Assembly (NCBI RefSeq): GCF_034427455.1
Contig: NZ_JAXQNN010000002.1
Coordinates: 124,001 to 188,000 of the forward strand
Direction of reading: 5' to 3'
DNA: 64,000 nucleotides
Source of the DNA: Jeotgalibacillus haloalkalitolerans
Lineage (GTDB): Bacteria; Bacillota; Bacilli; Bacillales; Jeotgalibacillaceae
Shown here in pieces: positions 53,170 through 61,572 of this stretch. Each line of letters begins with the position of its first letter. Position 1 is the first letter of the stretch. Below the pieces are notes generated by a model that ran no database searches, was not told where the DNA came from, and was given only the letters and a program-made list of their open reading frames with translations. A program made the translations under genes and the position numbers.

Positions 53170-53532
53170 ATGGAGCATATCCGATTTAACCCGATTCACA
53201 CACCACCGGCTGCTCCAGTAAAGAAACAGACGAAGCAAACCGGTTTCGGTGACAAATTGCAGCAGGTGATGGGAGAAGAACTGAAATTCAGCAGACATGC
53301 GAATGAACGGCTCTCCTCAAGAAATATACAGATTACACCTGCCCAGTGGCAAAGAGTATCCGATAAAGTCAATGAAGCTGAAGGTAAAGGTGTAAAAGAC
53401 TCTCTCGTCCTACTCGATCAGGCAGCGCTGATTGTCAGTATTCAAAATCGTACTGTAGTAACAGCCATGGATAAAAAAGACTTAAATGACCAGATCTTCA
53501 CAGGTATTGATGGAACGATTATTTTAGAATAG
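53170..53532 (+). CDS. TIGR02530-type flagellar operon protein
   Basis: This 120-residue soluble protein has a basic, Pro-rich N-terminus followed by a conserved core LKFSRHANERLSSRNIQITPAQWQRV and a beta-rich end (SLVLLDQAALIVSIQNRTVVTAMD). The SRHANERL and ENRTVITAMD-like pattern is that of a family seen only in flagellar operons between flgD and flgE. Its role is not established; a hook-assembly helper is possible. The ATG at 53170 is preferred over 53146, which lies within flgD. Confidence 0.85.
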   Translation: MEHIRFNPIHTPPAAPVKKQTKQTGFGDKLQQVMGEELKFSRHANERLSSRNIQITPAQWQRVSDKVNEAEGKGVKDSLVLLDQAALIVSIQNRTVVTAMDKKDLNDQIFTGIDGTIILE

Positions 53533-53599
53533 GTGGACCTGAAAAGGGGCCTAAGAGCCAGCTGACCGACAGAAGCGGCTCATGAAAGGGGAAAAAACA

Positions 53600-54835
53600 A
53601 TGATTCGTTCAATGTATTCAGGTATTGCAGGACTTAAAAACTTTCAGACAAAGCTTGATGTAATCGGTAATAATATCGCGAATGTGAACACGTTTGGTTT
53701 CAAAAAAGGCCGTGTGACGTTCCAGGAGGCGATGAACCAGACAATTCAGGGAGCATCTGCAGCACAGGAAGGGCGTGGAGGCAGAAACGCACTTCAGGTC
53801 GGACTTGGATCTGTCACAGCAACTATTGACAGTGTACAGACACAGGCCTCATTGCAAAACACTGGCCGTTCACTTGACCTGGCGATTAATGGAGACGGAT
53901 TCTTTGTTGTATCTGCTCCTGGTGGACAGGATCTGTATACACGTGGTGGTAACTTTTATCTTGATGAAAGCGGACTTCTCGTGACTGGTGAAGGTTATAG
54001 GGTACAGCAGTTTGTTGATGGCGTACAGCAGGATATTGTAGTCAACAGCAGCGGGGTTATTCCCGCACAGGTCACTGATGCACTATCATTATCAGGAAAC
54101 TTGGCATCAAACGTGGTTGTAAGCGCAGATAATCCTTTTGTCAAAACCCAGCAAATGAAAGTAGTAGATGATCAGGGTACTGAACACACGGTTGAAGTCA
54201 AAATGGAAAAGGTAGTTGGAAATGATAATGAATGGGATGTGACTTTTACTAATCATGCCCTTGAAGATATTGATGGAGTAGATAAATTTGTGAATGGCAC
54301 TTTATCTTTTGATGATGAGGGAGTTCCTACTTTTGATCTGGATCCAATTAATCTACCGGTAAGTGTTAATGCCGCAGGAACCGGATATAACGCTTACAAT
54401 ATTGATAATATAAACTTAGAAGGTCTTACAAACAACCCTGGTGAAGTATCTGCACAAATGGCTTCTAACGGTAACCTCGAAGGTACACTCGAAAGCTTTA
54501 GTGTATCAGCAGGCGGTGAAATCAATGCAGTATACTCTAACGGCCAGGTACGTGAAATGGCAACCTTGTCAATTGCACGTTTTAATAACCCTTCTGGACT
54601 TGTGAAAATCGGTAACAATGTGTTCCAGGAATCAGTAAACTCAGGGGTTGCCAATATCGGTACAACTGCTGATTCAGGCGGCACAATTTCATCAGGTGCG
54701 CTTGAGATGTCTAACGTTGACCTCTCAGAAGAGTTCACTGAAATGATTACAGCGCAGCGTGGTTTCCAGGCAAATACGCGAATCATTACAACGTCTGATC
54801 AAATTTTAGAAGAATTAGTTAATCTGAAGCGATAA
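53600..54835 (+). CDS. flgE: Flagellar hook protein FlgE
   Basis: FlgE polymerises into the hook. From the ATG at 53600, behind AAAGGGGA, it is 411 residues. MIRSMYSGIAGLKNFQTKLD and the NNIANVNTFGFKKGRVTF box are the N-terminal signature. DLAINGDGFFVV and the C-terminal DLSEEFTEMITAQRGFQANTRIITTSDQILEELVNLKR (in part) complete the FlgE/F/G-type ends. The gap before it holds a small GAGCC/GGCTC stem (53555-53559 with 53577-53581). swrD follows. Confidence 0.95.
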   Translation: MIRSMYSGIAGLKNFQTKLDVIGNNIANVNTFGFKKGRVTFQEAMNQTIQGASAAQEGRGGRNALQVGLGSVTATIDSVQTQASLQNTGRSLDLAINGDGFFVVSAPGGQDLYTRGGNFYLDESGLLVTGEGYRVQQFVDGVQQDIVVNSSGVIPAQVTDALSLSGNLASNVVVSADNPFVKTQQMKVVDDQGTEHTVEVKMEKVVGNDNEWDVTFTNHALEDIDGVDKFVNGTLSFDDEGVPTFDLDPINLPVSVNAAGTGYNAYNIDNINLEGLTNNPGEVSAQMASNGNLEGTLESFSVSAGGEINAVYSNGQVREMATLSIARFNNPSGLVKIGNNVFQESVNSGVANIGTTADSGGTISSGALEMSNVDLSEEFTEMITAQRGFQANTRIITTSDQILEELVNLKR

Positions 54836-54851
54836 TCCGGTGAGGAGGTGA

Positions 54852-54879
54852 CGGTGTCTTCAGATAAATGAAGACACCG
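54852..54879 (+). other. Perfect hairpin between the swrD Shine-Dalgarno and start codon
   Basis: An 11-bp perfect stem (54852-54862 with 54869-54879) with a 6-nt loop begins one base after AGGAGGTGA (54842-54850) and ends 6 nt before the ATG at 54886. Folded, it would bring the ribosome site next to that ATG. It is followed by only four Ts, so termination would be weak. Confidence 0.75.
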
Positions 54880-54885
54880 GCTTTT

Positions 54886-55110
54886 ATGATCCAGTTAAAA
54901 AGGCTGAATGGCAAAGAATTTATGATTAATGCAATTTATATTGAAACAGTTGAAGCATTTCCTGACACCACGATTACGCTGACAAATGGTAAGAAATATA
55001 TTGTGAAAGATTCCATGTTAGATGTCAAAGGTAAAATAACAGACTTTTACCGTGCAATTCATGTACTTAACATGACGCATCTGAAGGAGGATGAAGCTGA
55101 TGAGGAGTAA
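54886..55110 (+). CDS. swrD: Swarming motility protein SwrD (FlbD family, YlzI)
   Basis: This 74-residue protein of the FlbD family begins MIQLKRLNGKEFMINAIYIE and has PDTTITLTNGKKYIVKDS, as in B. subtilis SwrD, which raises motor power for swarming. The conserved start is the ATG at 54886. The in-frame ATG at 54868 would add MKTPAF, with no homologous counterpart, and lies within a hairpin. The only good ribosome site (AGGAGGTGA) is 35 nt before 54886, with the hairpin between. The gene overlaps fliL. Confidence 0.92.
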   Translation: MIQLKRLNGKEFMINAIYIETVEAFPDTTITLTNGKKYIVKDSMLDVKGKITDFYRAIHVLNMTHLKEDEADEE

Positions 55111-55537
55111 AAATAGATTACTGATTACCATGCTGATCATTCTCGTATCAATCACGCTAGTTGGTGTGATCGTGCTGGTTGTGTCCAATCAGCTTGCTGA
55201 AGGCGGCGAGAAGGAAGAGGTCAGACTCTCTGCTGCAGAAATTGTAGAAGCAACTGTTGAAGTGCCGGAAGTCACAACCAATATTGGCAGCAATAATTTC
55301 GCAAGAGTATCAATGTCAATACAGACAGACAGTAAGGAAGCCGCTGAGGAATTAATTCAGCTTGAATTTCAGGTTAAAGACATCCTGATTGATGAACTGC
55401 TTGAAATGGATAAATCTGACCTTGAAGGTAGTGCAGGAAAAGATGCGCTTGAAGAAATTGTGGCAAACCGGGTGAATGAATTGCTTCAGGAGGGTGAAGT
55501 CATTCAGGTTTATACGACATCAATTGTCGTTCAATAA
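55100..55537 (+). CDS. fliL: Flagellar basal-body-associated protein FliL
   Basis: FliL is a single-span membrane protein that helps stator function. With the ATG at 55100 it is 145 residues: a short basic N-terminus (MRSKNR), a membrane span at about 7-29, and a periplasmic-side stomatin-like domain with NIGSNNFARVSMSIQTDSKEAAEEL. GGAGG lies 9 nt upstream. The in-frame ATG at 55091 directly abuts that site and is less likely. The start overlaps swrD. Confidence 0.93.
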   Translation: MRSKNRLLITMLIILVSITLVGVIVLVVSNQLAEGGEKEEVRLSAAEIVEATVEVPEVTTNIGSNNFARVSMSIQTDSKEAAEELIQLEFQVKDILIDELLEMDKSDLEGSAGKDALEEIVANRVNELLQEGEVIQVYTTSIVVQ

Positions 55538-55569
55538 TGAAAGAAGCAGATGGACGGAGGTGAACTTAA

Positions 55570-56568
55570 GTGGCTGGAGATATACTCTCGCAAAATGAAA
55601 TCGATGCACTATTATCAGCCATATCAACTGGTGAAATGTCAGCGGAAGAGATCAAAAAAGAAGAGCAGGAAAAGAAGGTTAAAGTTTACGATTTTAAAAG
55701 AGCACTAAGATTCTCAAAGGATCAGATCAGAAGTATTTCGAGAATCCATGAAAACTTTGCCAGACTGCTCACAACATTTTTCTCTGCCCAGCTCCGGACA
55801 TATGTTCAAATAAATGTAGCATCTGTGGATCAGATACCTTATGAGGAATTCATAAGGTCTGTACCGAAAATGACGATTTTGAATGTTTATGAGGTACCGC
55901 CGCTTGACGGGAAAATTCTGATGGAGATCAATCCAAATGTGGCCTATGCCATGATGGACAGAGTGCTTGGAGGTCACGGCTCGAGTGTGAGTAAGATTGA
56001 TAACTTGACAGAAATCGAAACGAAAATTATGTCAACGCTTTTTGAAAGAGCGTTTGATAATTTACGTGAAGCATGGGGGAATGTAGCTGACATTGATCCG
56101 ATCCTGACTGATTTTGAAGTGAACCCACAGTTTCTTCAGGTGATTTCACCTAATGAAACAGTCGTTGTGATCTCACTGAATACAGTAGTAGGTGAGACGA
56201 CAGGAATGATGAATATTTGTCTTCCACACGTTGTGCTTGAGCCGATTATGCCAAATCTATCAATCAAGCACTGGATGCAGTCTCAGAAGAAAGAATTAAA
56301 GCCTGAGGAACAGCTTCAGCTTGAAAAGCGTGTAAAGAAAGCCGATTTACAAATATCTGCTGAACTGGGCACGTCCATGCTTGCGATTGAGGAGTTTCTG
56401 ATGCTTGAAGTCGGAGATGTACTTGAATTGAATCATCGCTTTGATGAACCGGTTGTACTGAAGATTGGGGAGATACCAAAATTCATTGCACAGCCTGGAC
56501 AGCTGGGTAAGAAAATTGGTGTTCAGATTATTGAAGAAGTGAAAGGAGGAGAGGACGATGATGAGTGA
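55570..56568 (+). CDS. fliM: Flagellar motor switch protein FliM
   Basis: FliM forms the C-ring wall and receives CheY-P. Its 332 residues start at GTG behind GGAGGTGA. The N-terminal LSQNEIDALLSAI is the CheY-P-binding peptide. The middle CheC-like domain and the C-terminal SpoA domain (LNHRFDEPVVLKIGEIPKFIAQPGQLGKKIGVQI in part) follow. It overlaps fliY by 11 nt. Confidence 0.97.
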   Translation: MAGDILSQNEIDALLSAISTGEMSAEEIKKEEQEKKVKVYDFKRALRFSKDQIRSISRIHENFARLLTTFFSAQLRTYVQINVASVDQIPYEEFIRSVPKMTILNVYEVPPLDGKILMEINPNVAYAMMDRVLGGHGSSVSKIDNLTEIETKIMSTLFERAFDNLREAWGNVADIDPILTDFEVNPQFLQVISPNETVVVISLNTVVGETTGMMNICLPHVVLEPIMPNLSIKHWMQSQKKELKPEEQLQLEKRVKKADLQISAELGTSMLAIEEFLMLEVGDVLELNHRFDEPVVLKIGEIPKFIAQPGQLGKKIGVQIIEEVKGGEDDDE

Positions 56569-57721
56569 TGACATGCTCTCCCAGGATGAAATTGATGCTT
56601 TGCTGAAAGGCACTGCAGATGAAGAACCGCAGGAAACGATACCTGAACCGTCCGGAAAATTGGATGAGGTGGCGATCGATGCATTAGGGGAGATTGGGAA
56701 TATTTCATTTGGCAGCTCTGCCACTGCATTATCAACCCTGCTTAATCAAAAAGTGGATATTACAACACCATCGGTTAATGTAGTAAAAACAAAAGAAATA
56801 TCTAATTCATTTCCTCACCCTTCAGTAGCCATCAATGTTCACTATACTGAAGGTCTGAAAGGAAATAACCTGCTTGTCATCAAACAGTCTGATGCTGCAG
56901 TGATTGCAGATCTTATGCTTGGTGGAGATGGGACTGACCCTTCAGGTGACCTTGGGGAGATTCAATTGAGTGCCGTACAGGAAGCAATGAATCAGATGAT
57001 GGGTTCTGCATCTACTTCAATGTCTACTATTTTCGGGGTAAAAGTTGATATTTCACCACCAAGTATTGATTTAATGGACCTTGAACATGAAGAAGGGATG
57101 GGAAATCTCCCTGAAGATGATGAAGTGATTCAGATTTCATTTAACTTGAAAATCGGTTCACTGATTGATTCAAATATTATGCAGCTGATCCCACTTCAAT
57201 TTGGGCAGGCGCTTGTTGATCAGCTGATGGGCGCAGGACAGGCTGAAGCAGTAAGTGAGGCTGCAGCTGCTGCACCCGTTGCAGAGAGACCGGTGCAGAA
57301 TGAAGAAACAGAAGCAGTTCAGCCTGCTGAATCACGTCACGCTGAAGAAGTACATACAGATGGCGTTCAATTAAACAGAGAACGTGCACTTTCTAAAGCG
57401 GTTGATGTTCAGCCCGCACAGTTTTCACAATTTGAGAGCCCTGGTCTAAGTGCAGGAGAATCAAGGAACCTTAATCTGCTGCTCGATATTCCACTTCAGG
57501 TAACAGTAGAGTTAGGCCGTACAAAACGGTCTGTTCAGGAAATACTTGAATTAACTTCAGGTTCGATTATCGAACTTGATAAACTCGCTGGGGAACCGGT
57601 GGATATTCTGGTGAATAACCGGTTGATTGCCAAGGGTGAAGTTGTAGTAATCGAGGAAAACTTCGGAGTGAGACTGACTGATATCATCAGTAAGTCAGAC
57701 CGATTAAACAAATTACGCTAA
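56558..57721 (+). CDS. fliY: Flagellar motor switch phosphatase FliY
   Basis: FliY replaces FliN in Gram-positive motors and also dephosphorylates CheY-P. Its 387 residues have an N-terminal CheY-P-binding peptide (LSQDEIDALLKG), a CheC-like domain with two ALGEIGNIS/AVQEAMNQMMG active-site repeats (about 38 and 145), an Ala/Glu-rich linker (about 225-285), and a C-terminal FliN/SpoA domain (TVELGRTKRSVQEILELTSGSI in part). AAAGGAGG lies inside fliM. Confidence 0.96.
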   Translation: MMSDDMLSQDEIDALLKGTADEEPQETIPEPSGKLDEVAIDALGEIGNISFGSSATALSTLLNQKVDITTPSVNVVKTKEISNSFPHPSVAINVHYTEGLKGNNLLVIKQSDAAVIADLMLGGDGTDPSGDLGEIQLSAVQEAMNQMMGSASTSMSTIFGVKVDISPPSIDLMDLEHEEGMGNLPEDDEVIQISFNLKIGSLIDSNIMQLIPLQFGQALVDQLMGAGQAEAVSEAAAAAPVAERPVQNEETEAVQPAESRHAEEVHTDGVQLNRERALSKAVDVQPAQFSQFESPGLSAGESRNLNLLLDIPLQVTVELGRTKRSVQEILELTSGSIIELDKLAGEPVDILVNNRLIAKGEVVVIEENFGVRLTDIISKSDRLNKLR

Positions 57722-57742
57722 TAATAGCTGGGGGTTTTGAAC

Positions 57743-58105
57743 ATGGCAAAGAAGATACTGATAGTTGACGATGCGGCATTTATGCGCATGATGATTAAAG
57801 ACATTTTAACAAAAAATGGATTTGAGGTAGTTGGAGAAGCTGCTGACGGCGCTCAGGCAGTGGAAAAATACAAAGAAACTTCACCTGATCTTGTCACGAT
57901 GGATATTACAATGCCTGAGATGGATGGTATTACTGCATTGAAGGAAATCAAGCAAATTGATGGTTCTGCCAAAATTATTATGTGTTCAGCAATGGGTCAG
58001 CAGGCAATGGTCATTGATGCAATACAGGCAGGTGCCAAAGATTTTATTGTGAAGCCGTTTCAGGCAGACCGTGTGATTGAGGCAATCTCTAAAGCGATAG
58101 GTTGA
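57743..58105 (+). CDS. cheY: Chemotaxis response regulator CheY
   Basis: CheY-P binds FliM/FliY to set rotation direction. From the ATG at 57743 it is 120 residues. The receiver features are the acidic pair in LIVDDAAFMR, the phospho-Asp in VTMDITMPEMDG (near residue 54), the Ser/Thr of MCSAMG and the Lys of VKPF. It is embedded in the fla/che operon between fliY and fliO, as in B. subtilis. Confidence 0.97.
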   Translation: MAKKILIVDDAAFMRMMIKDILTKNGFEVVGEAADGAQAVEKYKETSPDLVTMDITMPEMDGITALKEIKQIDGSAKIIMCSAMGQQAMVIDAIQAGAKDFIVKPFQADRVIEAISKAIG

Positions 58106-58749
58106 TGAAAATGATTCAAAAGCTGTTCATTGTTCTCCTTCTGTTGACTGCAGTCACAGGAGGAGAACAGGTTTTATATGCGAGTCCCGGCAATGTATCA
58201 GACTGTATGGGTGATAATCCGTCTGAGGAGTGTGCAGAGCAGGATGTGCCAGCAATCAGTGACTCAGGTGAACCATCAGGCATTAACTTCTGGACCTTTG
58301 TGAGATTAATCGGAGCACTTGCATTTGTTGTCATACTTTTATACGCATTATTAAAATTTGTAAACAGTAAAACAAAGAACTTTCAGCAAAGCAGACTTAT
58401 TAAAAATATGGGTGGTACAACCCTTGGTGGTAACCGCTCAGTTCAGATTGTAAAAATTGCTGACAGCTATTACATCCTCGGGGTTGGTGAAGATGTCAAT
58501 CTGATAAAAGAGATCAATTCACCTGATGAAATTGAAGAGATTGAAGAATACTTTGATCAAAGCGAAAGTATTCAGCAAAGTCCGGTATCAGGGTGGGTTG
58601 AAAAATTAAAAGAACGAAAAGCCAGTGTGGTGAATAAGGAAGACCAGTCGTTTGGTAGCCTCTTTAAAGAGCAGCTGAAAGAGCATCAGGCACAGCGGAT
58701 GAAAATGTTTGAAAAAGCAAAAGGCAAGGAGCGTAATAAAGATGGATGA
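58105..58749 (+). CDS. fliO: Flagellar biosynthesis protein FliO (FliZ)
   Basis: FliO (called FliZ in B. subtilis) helps assemble the FliP export-gate ring. The 214 residues start with a signal-like segment (about 1-27). An extracytoplasmic loop with Cys-x9-Cys spacing (DCMGDNPSEEC, a possible disulfide) follows, then a membrane span (about 62-82) and a cytoplasmic domain with KNMGGTTLGGNRSVQIVKIADSYYILGVGEDVNLI in part. The start is uncertain among 58105 and 58111. It overlaps both cheY and fliP. Confidence 0.9.
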   Translation: MKMIQKLFIVLLLLTAVTGGEQVLYASPGNVSDCMGDNPSEECAEQDVPAISDSGEPSGINFWTFVRLIGALAFVVILLYALLKFVNSKTKNFQQSRLIKNMGGTTLGGNRSVQIVKIADSYYILGVGEDVNLIKEINSPDEIEEIEEYFDQSESIQQSPVSGWVEKLKERKASVVNKEDQSFGSLFKEQLKEHQAQRMKMFEKAKGKERNKDG

Positions 58750-59407
58750 GTTCATACAGTTTTTCAATGACAGTCCTCCGGATGATGTAGCAACCTCTGT
58801 CAGGTTACTGCTGCTGTTAACGGTTCTATCACTTGCACCGGGCATATTAATCCTGATGACTTCCTTTACGCGAATTGTCATAGTTTTATCATTTGTGCGG
58901 ACCTCACTTGCAACGCAGCAGATGCCGCCTAACCAGGTGATTGTGGGTTTAGCACTATTCTTAACTTTCTTTATCATGGCACCGGTACTCAGTGAGGTTA
59001 ATGACAGGGCATTAACCCCGTTATTTAATGAGGAAATAGATTTAGAGACTGCTTATGAAGAGGCCTCAGTGCCATTTAAAGAATTCATGAGTCAGCATAC
59101 AAGACAAAAAGACCTTGAGCTGTTTTTAAGTTATACAGAAGCAGAACGGCCTGAAACTATTCAGGATATTCCATTAACAGTGATGGTTCCTGCTTTTGCT
59201 TTGAGTGAAATTAAAACTGCTTTCCAGATGGGATTTATGGTTTTTATCCCGTTTCTGGTAATCGACATGGTTGTAGCTTCCGTACTGATGTCAATGGGTA
59301 TGATGATGCTTCCGCCTGTTATGATTTCGTTGCCGTTTAAAATCCTGCTGTTTATTTTAGTAGATGGCTGGTATCTCGTCATGCAGTCTCTGCTGCAGAG
59401 CTTTTAG
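58742..59407 (+). CDS. fliP: Flagellar export gate protein FliP
   Basis: FliP is the main core of the export gate. From the ATG at 58742, behind AAGGAG, it is 221 residues. The LAPGILILMTSFTRIVIVLSFVR segment and QMPPNQVIVGLALFLTFFIMAPV are the strongest family motifs. VPAFALSEIKTAFQMGFMVFIPFLVIDMVVASVLMSMGMMMLPP (in part) forms the C-terminal membrane part. The frame reaching back to 58709 lies in fliO and is not used. Confidence 0.97.
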   Translation: MDEFIQFFNDSPPDDVATSVRLLLLLTVLSLAPGILILMTSFTRIVIVLSFVRTSLATQQMPPNQVIVGLALFLTFFIMAPVLSEVNDRALTPLFNEEIDLETAYEEASVPFKEFMSQHTRQKDLELFLSYTEAERPETIQDIPLTVMVPAFALSEIKTAFQMGFMVFIPFLVIDMVVASVLMSMGMMMLPPVMISLPFKILLFILVDGWYLVMQSLLQSF

Positions 59408-59421
59408 GTGGGTGAATTGAA

Positions 59422-59691
59422 ATGAATGGAGAAATGGTCATTGCAATAGCAGAACGTGGCGTATGGATTACGCTGATTATCAGCCTGCCGCTGATGCTGG
59501 TTGCATTAATCGTAGGTTTACTTGTAAGTATATTTCAGGCAACGACACAGATTCAGGAACAGACACTTGCTTTTATTCCGAAAATAATTGCCGTGATGGT
59601 TGCACTGATTTTTTTCGGTCCCTGGATGCTGACGCAGCTTGTCAGTTATGCATCTGATATTTTTACTAATCTTACAAGGTATATCGGCTAG
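59422..59691 (+). CDS. fliQ: Flagellar export gate protein FliQ
   Basis: FliQ is an 89-residue protein with two membrane spans (about 16-36 and 51-71). SLPLMLVALIVGLLVSIFQA, TQIQEQTLAFIPKI and the GPWML end are typical. It wraps the FliP/FliR core of the export gate. A weak GTGGGTGA site precedes the ATG, and fliR begins 2 nt after its stop. Confidence 0.97.
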   Translation: MNGEMVIAIAERGVWITLIISLPLMLVALIVGLLVSIFQATTQIQEQTLAFIPKIIAVMVALIFFGPWMLTQLVSYASDIFTNLTRYIG

Positions 59692-59693
59692 TT

Positions 59694-60470
59694 ATGGAAG
59701 AATTGTACCCCAGACTGACAATTTTATTACTGATTATCGTGAGGATCTCAGCATTTTTTGTAACGATGCCTTTGTTCTCACATAGAACGATCCCTGCAAC
59801 GCACAGAATCGGCATTGCCATCATGCTGTCCTGGATGATGTATTATACGATTGATGCCGAGCCATTTGACATTAATGGTGAATACATTCTGCTTATTATA
59901 AAAGAAGCAGCGGTCGGCTTATTTCTTGGACTGATTGCTTATATTATTCTATCAGCAATTCAAATTGGCGGTAACTTCATAGATTTCCAGATGGGATTTG
60001 CCATGGCGAATGTGATTGATCCTCAGACAGGTGCACAAAGTCCGCTGATCGGTCAATACCTTTATACGCTAGCCATCCTGCTGTTACTGGCCTTAAATGG
60101 ACATCATTTAATTTTAGACGGTATATTCTTTAGCTATCAGTATATACCGCTCGATCAGGTATCGCTCGGGTTTGGTGATCCGATGACAGCTGAATTAATT
60201 GTAAAAGCATTTGCTGCTACGTTTGTCATTGCTTTTCAGATGGCTGCGCCGGTTGTGGCAACATTATTTCTGGTTGATATTGCATTAGGGATTGTTGCTA
60301 GAACGTCCCCGCAGTTTAATATTTTTGTAATCGGGTTTCCGATCAAAATTACAGTTGCTTTTATCGTTTTAATTGTTTTGATGGGCGTGACATTTCAAGT
60401 CATTCAAAGACTTTTTGATTTAATTTTTGTTGTAATGCGGGATTTAATGATCACGCTTGGGGGCGGTTAA
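59694..60470 (+). CDS. fliR: Flagellar export gate protein FliR
   Basis: FliR is a 258-residue membrane protein that completes the FliPQR gate. It has about five or six hydrophobic segments, with family motifs RISAFFVTMPLFSHRTIPATHRIGIAI near the start, GGNFIDFQMGFAMANVIDPQTGAQSPLIGQ in the middle and FPIKITVAFIVLIV near the end. It stands between fliQ and flhB with almost no spacing. Confidence 0.97.
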   Translation: MEELYPRLTILLLIIVRISAFFVTMPLFSHRTIPATHRIGIAIMLSWMMYYTIDAEPFDINGEYILLIIKEAAVGLFLGLIAYIILSAIQIGGNFIDFQMGFAMANVIDPQTGAQSPLIGQYLYTLAILLLLALNGHHLILDGIFFSYQYIPLDQVSLGFGDPMTAELIVKAFAATFVIAFQMAAPVVATLFLVDIALGIVARTSPQFNIFVIGFPIKITVAFIVLIVLMGVTFQVIQRLFDLIFVVMRDLMITLGGG

Positions 60471-60473
60471 AGA

Positions 60474-61553
60474 ATGAAGCTGAGGTTGGACCTTCAGTAT
60501 TTTGCCGGTGAAAAAACAGAGAAAGCAACACCGAAAAAAAGGCTTGATTCACGTAAAAAAGGTGAGGTAGCCAAGAGTCAGGATATCAATACAGCGTTTA
60601 TTCTGTTCAGTGTATTTCTGTTTTTATTTTTTGCAGGCGGCTGGTTTGAGGAAAGAATGTTGAACCTGGTGGCTGTTCCTTTAATGGATTATATTAAGCG
60701 CCCTGTTACATCCGACACGCTTATCCTGGTGTATGGTGAAATGCTCACGCAGGTTGCATGGATTGTCCTGCCGATTATGGCAGTCGCAGCGCTTGGCGGT
60801 ATTGTCGGGAACTATTTGCAAATCGGTTTTTTAATCTCTGCAGATCCCCTGAAGCCTAAGCTTTCAAAGCTTGATCCGATTAAAGGATTAAAAAGAATTT
60901 TCTCTGCACGGGCCCTTGTTGAATTAGCTAAGTCAGTTTTGAAAATTTCATTAGTTGGAATGACCACATTCCTGGTTTTATGGTTCAGTATTGAAGATGT
61001 ATTGGAATTATCATTATTACCAGTGGAATCAACACTGCAGACAGCAGGAAACCTGACTGTTCAAATGGGACTTTTTGCTTCAGGTCTGCTGATTATCTTA
61101 GCAATACTCGATTACCTTTATCAGAAGTATGATTTCGAGAAAAATATCCGTATGTCTAAGCAGGACCTTAAAGATGAATATAAGAACACGGAAGGTGACC
61201 CGCTGATCAAATCAAAAATCAAGCAGCGTCAACGGGAAATGGCGATGAAAAGAATGATGTCTGAGGTTCCGGATGCAGACGTTGTCATTACGAATCCCAC
61301 TCACTATGCCATTGTTCTGAAATATAAAGATGGAGAATTTGATGCGCCGGTTGTTGTGGCTAAAGGTGTTGATTTTCTGGCACAGAAAATCAAAACAATT
61401 GCCAAAGAAAATGACGTAGTTGCAGTTGAAAACCGGCCATTAGCACGGGCATTATACGACCAGGCTGAAATCGGTGATCCGATACCTGAAGAGTTTTTTA
61501 AAGCAGTTGCTGAAATTCTTGCCTATGTATACAGAATTAAAAACAAAGTGTAA
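60474..61553 (+). CDS. flhB: Flagellar export switch protein FlhB
   Basis: FlhB controls the switch from hook to filament export. Its 359 residues begin LQYFAGEKTEKATPKKRLDSRKKGEVAKSQ and have four membrane spans (about 40-60, 90-112, 145-170 and 198-215). The cytoplasmic domain has the autocleavage motif NPTH at 274-277. The intact motif contrasts with NDSP in the small homologue YlqH at 32.8 kb. It is coupled to fliR and flhA. Confidence 0.98.
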   Translation: MKLRLDLQYFAGEKTEKATPKKRLDSRKKGEVAKSQDINTAFILFSVFLFLFFAGGWFEERMLNLVAVPLMDYIKRPVTSDTLILVYGEMLTQVAWIVLPIMAVAALGGIVGNYLQIGFLISADPLKPKLSKLDPIKGLKRIFSARALVELAKSVLKISLVGMTTFLVLWFSIEDVLELSLLPVESTLQTAGNLTVQMGLFASGLLIILAILDYLYQKYDFEKNIRMSKQDLKDEYKNTEGDPLIKSKIKQRQREMAMKRMMSEVPDADVVITNPTHYAIVLKYKDGEFDAPVVVAKGVDFLAQKIKTIAKENDVVAVENRPLARALYDQAEIGDPIPEEFFKAVAEILAYVYRIKNKV

Positions 61554-61572
61554 CGCTTGAAAGGGGACCAGC

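Noticed and set aside
54868-54885. ATG at 54868 as the swrD start
   Set aside because: It adds six residues not found in homologues, lies at the edge of a perfect stem and is 17 nt from the ribosome site.
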